Under the pieces are notes generated by a model. That model saw nothing but the letters and a program-made list of their open reading frames with translations. It was not told where the DNA came from and ran no database searches. Source: Acidimicrobiia bacterium (GTDB lineage Bacteria > Actinomycetota > Acidimicrobiia > UBA2766). From it: DNA of 34,312 nt. Of this stretch, positions 7,935 through 14,574 are shown one piece after another. The position numbers were made by a program, and so were the translations under genes. The stretch's first letter is position 1; each line of letters opens with the position of its first letter. Where the stretch lies: assembly GCA_019695375.1 (NCBI GenBank), contig JAIBAC010000014.1:1-34312 (forward strand). The letters are read 5' to 3'.

Positions 7935-8897
7935 GTGGATGTATCCAGCGTGCGAGCAGCTGGGACGGAGGTGATCGAGTGCGTCGCCAACGTCTCGACC
8001 TGTGATGCCCATGCCCTCGATGCGATGAGCAGCGCCGTGATCGCAACCGGTGCCGACCTTCTCGACGTGCACACCGACGTCGACCACAACCGTGCGGTGC
8101 TGACGTCTGCAGGGCACGGACCCCAGGTCGGCGCCGGTGCGGTCGCTCTCGCTGCATGTTGTCTCGACCTCGTCGACATCGCTGTCCACGCCGGAGTGCA
8201 CCCGCGGCTGGGTGCGCTCGACGTGTGCCCGTTCGTGCCCCTCGGCTTCGCCGACCCCGCAGCAGCACTCGATGCGGCGCTCGCGGTCGCGGAGAGCGCA
8301 GCTGCCGGTATCGCCGCGCTCGGCATCCCGGTCTTCGCGTACGAGCGCCTCTCGCCGGATGCCACGACGCTGCCGCAGGTGCGCCGCGACGCGTTCGCAG
8401 CCATCGGTCCCTCATGGGGACCGCCGCGGCCTCATCCGCGGGCGGGCGCGACCGCCGTGGGAGTCCGCGACGTGCTCGTGGCCTTCAACTTCGACCTCGA
8501 GGACGGCGACGGCGACCCCGTGGACGTCTCCGTCGCCCGTGCCGTCGCCGCCGCGGTGCGCGAGTCCAACGGCGGCCCGCCGGGCTTGCGCGCGCTCGGT
8601 CTCACCCTCGCGCGGCAGCAACGTGTGCAGGTGTCGACCAACATCACGCGCCCGTGGGAGTGCGGGATCGGCACTGCGTGGCACGCTGTCGATGCTGCCG
8701 CGGCGCGCCACGGAGCCCACGTGGTGCGTGGGGAGCTCGTCGGCCTCGCTCCCGCCGTCGTGTTCGAGGACGCCGACGCGTCCGTGCTCGAACGCTGCGC
8801 CGTCACAGCGGAGTCCAGCCTCGAGGCCGCGCTCGCACAATGTGGCCTGCGCGACGCGGGGGACGAACCGCTGCGGGTGCCCGTCCTTCCGCGTTGA
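7935..8897 (+). CDS. Glutamate formimidoyltransferase-like protein (FTCD N-terminal type, single domain)
   Basis: FTCD transferase domains move the formimino group from formiminoglutamate to tetrahydrofolate. Seen: the N-terminal ECVANVS motif, DVHTDVDHNRAVLTSAG, and VHAGVHPRLGALDVCPFVP, all characteristic of the transferase. The cyclodeaminase domain of the animal enzyme is absent; about 310-320 aa corresponds to the transferase part alone. Start: GTG 7935 follows a TACGCT box by eight bases (leaderless). GTG 7971 would begin exactly at the conserved ECVANVS, and TTG 7911 is also open. No histidine-degradation gene (hut) is near, so a role in folate one-carbon handling other than histidine breakdown is possible. 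The usual NFSEG motif reads NVSTC here. Confidence 0.85.
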   Translation: MDVSSVRAAGTEVIECVANVSTCDAHALDAMSSAVIATGADLLDVHTDVDHNRAVLTSAGHGPQVGAGAVALAACCLDLVDIAVHAGVHPRLGALDVCPFVPLGFADPAAALDAALAVAESAAAGIAALGIPVFAYERLSPDATTLPQVRRDAFAAIGPSWGPPRPHPRAGATAVGVRDVLVAFNFDLEDGDGDPVDVSVARAVAAAVRESNGGPPGLRALGLTLARQQRVQVSTNITRPWECGIGTAWHAVDAAAARHGAHVVRGELVGLAPAVVFEDADASVLERCAVTAESSLEAALAQCGLRDAGDEPLRVPVLPR

Positions 8898-8918
8898 CTG
8901 TCCGCGCCTCCGGCGTGG

Positions 8919-9998
8919 TCAGGTGACCGTGATCGGGATCGTCACCGTCGCCGAATCGCCGAACGGGTTGCAGTTGACCTCGGACGCGACTCCGCACTGG
9001 GCGTAGATGCCGGATGTCGTGGTGAACTCGAGGACGTAGTCGCCGGCGACGGGGTAGGTCGCGGCGATCGTTATCGGCCCTGCCGTGCCGTGGACCGGCG
9101 CAGGCACGGGGTGAGCGCCGTACTCGCCCGGGTACAGAACCTTGGCCTCCTGCGTGCACTGGATCGCGTCGATCTCGGCGCCCGTGCTCGTGACCTTGAT
9201 CCAGCACGAGGGGAACTCGGCGTCGGGGTCGTCGGCGGTCACGGTCACGGTCAACGTCTGACCGGCGCTCAGGTAGATGCGGCTGTCCGCGCTGCTCGGC
9301 GTGACCGAGGACACCCAGACGGGGGCGAGCTGGGGGGTGTTCGGGGCCGGTGTCGCATCCCAGCGGAACGGACCGCACGCCGGGCTCGTACCGGGGCAGT
9401 TCGGCTGCGGCAGCGAGCCGGGCGGCTCGGGGTCCTCGGAGCTCGACGAAGAGGAGGACGAACCGGACGACCTCGTGCTGCTCGATCCGGTGATGGTGTC
9501 GCCCACCGGTGCAGACGCGGCAGCGGACGGAGTCGTCGTGGACGGTGCCGTGGTCGCCGACCCCTGCGTGCTCGAGCTCGGAGAAGTCGTGCGGTATGCG
9601 CCGTAGGCCTGCGCCAGCGACGCGCCGAGCTCCTCACCCGGCGGGGTGCCACCCCCGCTGAGGAGCGCGAGCACGACACCCACGGTGATGACGACGATGC
9701 CGGCCGCCACCACGAGGCCGTGGCGGACCTTGGGGTTGGACCACAGCTGTGCGAACTTGCCGCGGGTCTCGGGTATCGGCGTCGCGACGGCAGCGCCCGA
9801 AAGCGGGTCGGGGGCCCGAGGCGGCGCGGCCGGTCCGGACGTCGCGGGCCTGTCTTCGGTGCCTGTGGCTTGCATGTCCCACCCGTTGGACTGCCTGGGG
9901 GCTTGCGACGCTTGCCGTGGGGGCAACGGCGCCTGCCCATCAGGTTCGGCACCGAAGGGCCTCGCCCCTTCCACGGGGTCGGTTGCGGTGGCGACCAC
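8919..9998 (-). CDS. Single-pass membrane protein with Ser/Thr-rich linker and Cys-containing extracellular domain
   Basis: 359 aa from a GTG at 9998 with GGAGG upstream. Layout: Pro/Ala-rich cytoplasmic part (1-90); one transmembrane helix (about 94-113, LVVAAGIVVITVGVVLALL); a long low-complexity Ser/Thr linker with an eight-serine run near 180; then a beta-rich domain (about 200-359) with six cysteines (C201, C208, C265, C281, C335, C343), consistent with disulfides outside the cell. The end (AGDYVLEFTTTSG ... SATVTIPITVT) looks like an Ig/PKD-type beta-sandwich. No enzymatic motif and no family recognised. Probably a cell-surface or envelope protein; type II orientation is inferred from the charge distribution. 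Confidence 0.78.
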   Translation of the reverse strand: MVATATDPVEGARPFGAEPDGQAPLPPRQASQAPRQSNGWDMQATGTEDRPATSGPAAPPRAPDPLSGAAVATPIPETRGKFAQLWSNPKVRHGLVVAAGIVVITVGVVLALLSGGGTPPGEELGASLAQAYGAYRTTSPSSSTQGSATTAPSTTTPSAAASAPVGDTITGSSSTRSSGSSSSSSSSEDPEPPGSLPQPNCPGTSPACGPFRWDATPAPNTPQLAPVWVSSVTPSSADSRIYLSAGQTLTVTVTADDPDAEFPSCWIKVTSTGAEIDAIQCTQEAKVLYPGEYGAHPVPAPVHGTAGPITIAATYPVAGDYVLEFTTTSGIYAQCGVASEVNCNPFGDSATVTIPITVT

Positions 9999-10111
9999 CC
10001 TGGCACCTCCACTCGACTGCTCCGCCGAGCGAGATCCTACCGCGGCCGCACTCTACGTGCCCGGGTGATCACACGCGGCGGGCTGGCGCGTCCGTCGAGC
10101 AGTGGCCGCGT

Positions 10112-10420
10112 TCAGACGGCGATGCGGTCCTTGACCGACGACTCCTTGGCGCGGCGCTCGGCGGCGCGCTGGCGGCGCAGACGGCGACGCTCACGCTCGG
10201 AGGTGCCACCCCAGATCCCGAACTTCTCGCTGTTCTCGAGGGCGTACTCGAGGCAGTCGGCCCGCACGAGGCACGCCGCGCAGATCGACTTGGCCTCTTT
10301 GGTGGAAGCCCCACGCTCGGGGAAGAAGATGTCGGGGTCGACCCCGATGCAGTTGGCCCGAGCCTGCCAGGAGAGATCGAGTGGGGTCCCGTTGCGGTTG
10401 ACTCGTTCGAAAACCTGCAT
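10112..10420 (-). CDS. WhiB-family Fe-S transcription factor
   Basis: Wbl proteins are actinobacteria-specific 4Fe-4S regulators that bind the primary sigma factor and DNA. The 102-aa product has the four cluster cysteines C24, C47, C50 and C56 in the family spacing (C...CxxCxxxxxC), the GIWGG turn at 68-72 and a basic C-terminal helix (SERERRRLRRQR) that contacts DNA. GGAAAGGG lies nine or so bases before the ATG at 10420. It stands alone, with about 570 bases without genes upstream, which suggests a long leader or complex control. The subclass (WhiB1/WhiB2-like) cannot be fixed by eye. Confidence 0.93.
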   Translation of the reverse strand: MQVFERVNRNGTPLDLSWQARANCIGVDPDIFFPERGASTKEAKSICAACLVRADCLEYALENSEKFGIWGGTSERERRRLRRQRAAERRAKESSVKDRIAV

Positions 10421-10671
10421 CTAGCGCGCCCTTTCCGTAGCCGTGGCGCCGGGCCGTCCCAGCGCGTCGATGTGCGTCACGACCGGCCCCTCTCGCCCAC
10501 CTGGCTGGGCCCCCTCGGACCGTCCGCCGCACTCGTTTCCATCCGTCCGGGCCCTTCGAGCCCCGCTCTGCCTTACCCCCGGGACCAGATCACGCAGGGC
10601 GCCGAGACCCACCTGCAGGGGCGCCCGCGGCCTCCCCGATCAGGTGATCCCAGTCCCCGAATGACCGGCCT

Positions 10672-10696
10672 GGAATTACACAACTGTATTTAACCC
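10672..10696 (-). promoter_or_regulatory. Candidate whiB promoter/operator island
   Basis: The only AT-rich patch in the region. On the minus strand it reads TTAAATACAGTTGTGTAATT. It contains a TANNNT-type box (TACAGT) and a short inverted repeat TACA...TGTA. Assignment rests on composition and position only. Confidence 0.3.
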
Positions 10697-10822
10697 GTCG
10701 CCGCGCGAGCCTGCAAGTGACTTCTGGTGCAGGCCCACTCGATGCGCCGCAGTGCACCGAGTGCAGGGAGAACACTAGGGACCGGCCGCTCTGCTGGGGA
10801 GTGGGCAGGTTGAGGAATCAGT

Positions 10823-10854
10823 GGGGAAATCCGTCGTCGATCTGGGGATTCCCC
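10823..10854 (-). terminator. Possible stem-loop terminator of the AAA/VWA operon
   Basis: GGGGAAATCC (10823-10832) pairs with GGATTCCCC (10846-10854) with one bulged A and a 13-base loop. It is 140 bases beyond the VWA stop codon and lacks a clear T-run, so termination is only one possibility. Confidence 0.3.
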
Positions 10855-10993
10855 GGTCGCTTCTGTGGAGAAACCAGCCCACGCCGGTGGATCGCCGCTA
10901 GGAGTCGCAGAACCACGGCAGGCGAACGCGTTCGGTGTTCGTCCATCTCACGATCTGACGCTCGAGGACGCCGGGCCGTCCCACCTCGACGGC

Positions 10994-12997
10994 TCAGACG
11001 GCGCGGCGCAAGCGGCGCTTGTGCTCGAGGAAGTCGACGAGGACGAACTGGCCGAGCGTCTCGGGTGTCGTGAAGAACGCGCGTCCGTGGTTCATCTCGG
11101 TCATGCGCTCCACGAAGCGGCGCAGCGCCGGCGACTCGTCGAGCATGAACGTGTTGATCCGCACGTCGGCGCGGGTGAGGCGCACGACCTCCTTGAGGGT
11201 CTCCTCGATCGTGCGCGGCGCCGGCGGGTACGAGAAGTACGGCACGCCCGACTCGAGGTGCGCCGTCGGCTCGCCGTCGGTGATCATCACGACCTGGCGT
11301 GTCGGCGACGGGTGACGATCGAGCATGCGCCGCGCGAGCAGGAACGCGTGCTGCATGTTGGTCCCGTAGACGAAGTCGTAGCTCGCCTTCGGCAGCTCGG
11401 CGGGACTGATCTCGCGTGCCACCTCGCTGAAGCCGACGATGCCGAGGTAGTCACGCGGGAAGCGCGACGAGATCAGCGTGTGTAGGGCCACGGCGACCTT
11501 CTTGGCGGCGAGGAAGTTGTCGCGCATCGGCATCGACAGCGACAGGTCGAGCAGCAGCACGGTCGACGTGCGCGTGAGGCGCTCGGTCTCGGTGATCTCG
11601 AAGTCTTCGGGCGTGATCCGCACCGGCGTCCCGGCACCACCACGGACGAGCGCGTTGCGGATCGTGGCGCCCACGTCGAGCAGGAACGGGTCGCCGAACT
11701 CGTACGCACGGCTCTGGTAGGTCGGCTCGCCGAGGACGCCGCGGTCGCGTTGCATGTGCTCACCGAAGCGGTCGCGTTCGAGGTCGGCGAAGAGCTCGCG
11801 CAGCGTGCGCTGGCCGATGCGGCGCAGACCGGCGGGAGTGAGCTCGAAGCGGCCGTCCTCGTTGCGGACGAGACCGGCGTCCTCGAGCCGTCTGGCGAGC
11901 TGCTGGAGCTGACGCAGCGAACGCTCGGAGTCCTCGCCGAGGAGGTCGCGCACCTCCGCCGGGTCGACCTCCGCGAGCAGCGCCGGGTTGGTGGCATCGG
12001 CGAGGAAGCGTTCGAGCTCGCTCATGCGGCCCAGCGCGTCCATCGCCGCCATGCCGCCGGCCATGTCGAAGGGGTCGGTGCCGCGGAAGTCCATGCCCTG
12101 GTCCCACGGCAGCGTCGGGAACGCTTCGCGGAGCTGACGGCCGAGCTCGTCGGCCTGCCAGCGCAGGTCCATGTCGTCCATCATCGCGTCGAGCACCGAC
12201 TCGAGCTCGGCGCGCTGCTCGTCGCTCATCGACGCCATGAGCGCCTGCATCTGCGCCATGCGCTGCGCGAGGTTGCGGAGGAGTTCGTCGAGGTTGCGGG
12301 GGTTCTCGGGGAAGAAGTCGCCGTAGCGGTCCATGAAGCCGTCGAAGTCCGGTTCGCGGCCCTCGGCCCTGTCGCGCAGCATCTGGTTGAGCTCGGCCAT
12401 CATGTCCTTGGTGCGCGCGAGCTGCTCGGGCGACATGTCGCGCAGCCCCTCGGTGAGGCCCTGGCCGAACTGCTGCATGGCCTGTTCGCGGAGGTCGTCC
12501 ATGAGCTCCTCGAACTTGCGCTCCGCCTCCGCGTCGACGAAGTCGTGCCCGCGCAAGGCGCGGATGCGGTCGCCGGCGCCGTCGGGGAGCATGTGCATGT
12601 CCTCGAGGCCGCTGCGCAACGAGTCGGCGTCACGCGCAGGGTCGCTGCCGGCGCCGGATTCGGCGGCGCGCAGAGCCCGCTCGATCCCTTCGGTCTCGGC
12701 GCGGACGACCTCGTCGAGGCGGTCCTCGATGTCGGCGAGGACGCCCGAGCTGTCGTAACGGTCCAGCAGTTCGCGCCGCGCCCGCCGGAGCCGCTCCATT
12801 AGGTCGCGCAGGCCCTCCACCCGGTCGCCTGCAGCGTCGTCGAAGCCCTCCCGCAGGAGGCGCCGCAGCGCGGCGTTCAGGTCGCCGTTGTAGAGGACGT
12901 CGTCGACGATCTCACCGAGGAGGTCGTCGGCGTCGAGGTCGGTGACGACCTGGGTGCCGTCCCAAGCGGAGTAGCGGAAGCGGCGCGGCGCTGGCAT
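10994..12997 (-). CDS. VWA-domain protein, partner of the adjacent AAA+ ATPase
   Basis: 667 aa. The C-terminal third is a von Willebrand factor A domain with an intact metal site: DLSLS at 484-488, a Thr-containing loop (YGTNMQHAF) and MITDGEP. The N-terminal two thirds are helical and acidic, with Met/Gln/Asp/Leu-rich stretches that suggest coiled coils (for example LDELLRNLAQRMAQMQALMA). AAA+ (MoxR/ChlI) and VWA proteins work as pairs in cofactor insertion or complex assembly (Mg-chelatase ChlI-ChlD, CoxD-CoxE, NorQ-NorD, RavA-ViaA). Its ATG is three bases after the AAA stop codon, so the pair is co-translated. No metalloenzyme gene lies in the same operon, so the client is unknown. Confidence 0.88.
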   Translation of the reverse strand: MPAPRRFRYSAWDGTQVVTDLDADDLLGEIVDDVLYNGDLNAALRRLLREGFDDAAGDRVEGLRDLMERLRRARRELLDRYDSSGVLADIEDRLDEVVRAETEGIERALRAAESGAGSDPARDADSLRSGLEDMHMLPDGAGDRIRALRGHDFVDAEAERKFEELMDDLREQAMQQFGQGLTEGLRDMSPEQLARTKDMMAELNQMLRDRAEGREPDFDGFMDRYGDFFPENPRNLDELLRNLAQRMAQMQALMASMSDEQRAELESVLDAMMDDMDLRWQADELGRQLREAFPTLPWDQGMDFRGTDPFDMAGGMAAMDALGRMSELERFLADATNPALLAEVDPAEVRDLLGEDSERSLRQLQQLARRLEDAGLVRNEDGRFELTPAGLRRIGQRTLRELFADLERDRFGEHMQRDRGVLGEPTYQSRAYEFGDPFLLDVGATIRNALVRGGAGTPVRITPEDFEITETERLTRTSTVLLLDLSLSMPMRDNFLAAKKVAVALHTLISSRFPRDYLGIVGFSEVAREISPAELPKASYDFVYGTNMQHAFLLARRMLDRHPSPTRQVVMITDGEPTAHLESGVPYFSYPPAPRTIEETLKEVVRLTRADVRINTFMLDESPALRRFVERMTEMNHGRAFFTTPETLGQFVLVDFLEHKRRLRRAV

Positions 12998-13000
12998 GGG

Positions 13001-14425
13001 TCACCGAGCCGTGTAGAGCGTGCGCTCGCCGAAGGGGTCCTTGTTGAGGCGCTTCGAGAGGTGCAGTCCTTCGAGCACCAGCTCGAGGGCGGCGGCGATC
13101 CCTCCGGGGGTCTCGCCGCCGGTGCACATCAGCGCCGCCGGGAACGGCTCGGCGAGCCCTTCGACCTGGGCCACGATCTCGGCACTGGTCATGTCGGGAC
13201 CAGCCTCGACCGTAAGCCCGTCCTCGACCGCCGCCAGCAGTGGTCTCACCTCGTCGGCGCGCACCTCCTCGCGGTACACGTTCAGGACGGCCTTGGACAC
13301 GAGGCGCTCGATGATCTGGCCCTCGCGGCCGTCGTCGACGGTCTCGAACTCGACCTTGCCCATCGTCGACGCGGCCAGCGCCGGCAGGTCCGAGACCCGC
13401 GGCGCGACCTCGTCCTCGCCGAGGCGCAGCGCGCGCCGCAGCGCGTTGGCGACGAGGGTCTCCTCGTTGGTGATCGTCATCCGCACCGACACGCCCGAGC
13501 GCTGGTTGACCTCGGTCGACTCGCGGGCGAGCTGGCTCAGCTCCGCCACGATGCGGCGCATGAACGGTGCCACGCACACGACACGCTCCCCCGCGGCAGG
13601 CGGACGGACCTCCTGTGCCGTGATCGCCATCTCCATCTCGGCGTCGAGGGGGTAGTGGGTGCGGATCTGCGCGCCGAAGCGGTCCTTGAGCGGCGTGATG
13701 ATGCGGCCCCGGTTCGTGTAGTCCTCGGGGTTCGCCGACGCGACCAGGAACACGTCGAGGGGCAGGCGCACCTTGTAGCCGCGGATCTGCACGTCGCGCT
13801 CCTCGAGCACGTTGAGGAGGCCGACCTGGATGCGCTCGGCGAGGTCCGGCAGCTCGTTGATCGCGAATATCCCCCGGTTCGTGCGCGGCACGAGGCCGTA
13901 GTGGATCGTGAGCTCGTCGGAGAGGTAGCGGCCCTCGGCGACCTTGATCGGGTCGACCTCGCCGATGAGGTCGGCGATCGAGATGTCCGGCGTCGCGAGC
14001 TTCTCGCCGTACCTCTCGTCGCGCCCGACCCAGGCGATCGGCGTGTCGTCGCCGGCTTCGGCGACGAGCTCGCGGGCGAAGGGGCTGACAGGGGCGTAGG
14101 GATCGTCGTGGATCTCCGAGCCAGCCACGATCGGCAGGTGGGGGTCGAGGAGCTGGACGAGACTGCGGATGATGCGGCTCTTGGCCTGGCCGCGCTCGCC
14201 GAGGAACACGACGTCGTGGCCGGCGAGCAGGGCGTTCTCGAGCTGAGGCAGGACGGAGTCCTCGTAGCCGTGGACGCCTTCGACGATCGCGTCCCCGGCT
14301 GCGAGGCGGGCGACCGCGTTGCGGCGGATCTCCTCCTTGACGGGAACGCTCTGCCAGCCCGAGGCGCGCAGCTCCCCGAGTGTCGCGGGCCGTGTCGTGG
14401 AGCTCGATCCGGGTTCAGACGCCAT
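13001..14425 (-). CDS. MoxR/ChlI-type AAA+ ATPase
   Basis: 474 aa. Walker A GERGQAKS at 76-83; the Walker B position reads FAINE at 187-191, with Asn (N190; codon AAC checked) where most AAA+ proteins have Asp. The pore/sensor region ASANPEDYTNRGRIITPLKDRFG is ChlI-like, and a sensor-2/lid region follows (SVRMTITNEETLVANALRRA). I recall close homologues with the same INE sequence, so this may be a subfamily trait rather than a defect. It should drive remodelling by the VWA protein encoded three bases downstream. The ATG at 14425 is six bases from a TAGGCT -10 box, implying a leaderless transcript. The whole promoter abuts the palindromic repeat. Confidence 0.88.
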   Translation of the reverse strand: MASEPGSSSTTRPATLGELRASGWQSVPVKEEIRRNAVARLAAGDAIVEGVHGYEDSVLPQLENALLAGHDVVFLGERGQAKSRIIRSLVQLLDPHLPIVAGSEIHDDPYAPVSPFARELVAEAGDDTPIAWVGRDERYGEKLATPDISIADLIGEVDPIKVAEGRYLSDELTIHYGLVPRTNRGIFAINELPDLAERIQVGLLNVLEERDVQIRGYKVRLPLDVFLVASANPEDYTNRGRIITPLKDRFGAQIRTHYPLDAEMEMAITAQEVRPPAAGERVVCVAPFMRRIVAELSQLARESTEVNQRSGVSVRMTITNEETLVANALRRALRLGEDEVAPRVSDLPALAASTMGKVEFETVDDGREGQIIERLVSKAVLNVYREEVRADEVRPLLAAVEDGLTVEAGPDMTSAEIVAQVEGLAEPFPAALMCTGGETPGGIAAALELVLEGLHLSKRLNKDPFGERTLYTAR

Positions 14426-14431
14426 CGCGGC

Positions 14432-14437
14432 AGCCTA
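14432..14437 (-). promoter_or_regulatory. -10 box of the AAA/VWA operon (leaderless)
   Basis: TAGGCT on the minus strand, six bases before the ATG at 14425; transcription would begin at or next to the start codon. The sequence directly upstream is the palindrome arm CGCGTTTGGGG. Confidence 0.55.
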
Positions 14438-14438
14438 T

Positions 14439-14558
14439 CCCCAAACGCGGGCAGGACGACCTGGCAACGGGACGAACCGCCCGCGTTCGGCACGGGGCCC
14501 TCCCCCAAACGCGGGCAGGAACACCCGCCAGCGGGACAGACCGCCCGCGTTTGGGGGG
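14439..14558. repeat. Two tandem 64-bp palindromic units between divergent promoters
   Basis: Unit 1 has left arm CCCCAAACGCGGGC at 14439-14452 and right arm at 14477-14490 (stem with one mismatch and one bulge). Unit 2 has a perfect 15-bp stem, 14502-14516 with 14543-14557, and an inner CCCGC-CA-GCGGG hairpin in the loop. The spacing between equivalent bases is 64. Loop sequences are also similar between units (AGGA...CGGGAC...ACCGCCC), so the whole element is duplicated, not only the arms. The array fills the space between the AAA and GH2 -10 boxes. Confidence 0.85.
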
Positions 14559-14562
14559 TTCG

Positions 14563-14568
14563 TATACT
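14563..14568 (+). promoter_or_regulatory. -10 box of the GH2 gene (leaderless)
   Basis: TATACT matches five of six consensus bases and ends six bases before the GTG at 14575. There is no ribosome site, so a leaderless transcript is expected. The -35 region falls inside the right arm of the second palindrome. Confidence 0.6.
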
Positions 14569-14574
14569 GCGCCG

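Larger units (their letters stand above)
10421..10993. other. Gene-free region upstream of whiB and downstream of the VWA gene
   Basis: No ORF here has a plausible start, ribosome site or recognisable product. It must hold the whiB promoter and the 3' end of the VWA/AAA transcript. Two features stand out. First, an AT-rich island at 10672-10696 contains a TACA-N4-TGTA dyad and, on the minus strand, a TACAGT box; if that is the -10, the whiB leader would be about 250 bases. Second, an imperfect stem-loop lies at 10823-10854. Confidence 0.55.

Noticed and set aside
10863-10874. DnaA-box-like TGTGGAGAA and possible origin
   Set aside because: A single imperfect match without dnaA/dnaN genes or a cluster of boxes.
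14380-14574. N-terminal extension of the GH2 protein through the repeats
   Set aside because: The added residues come from the palindromes and differ from GH2 N-termini; the -10 box sits between them and the GTG.
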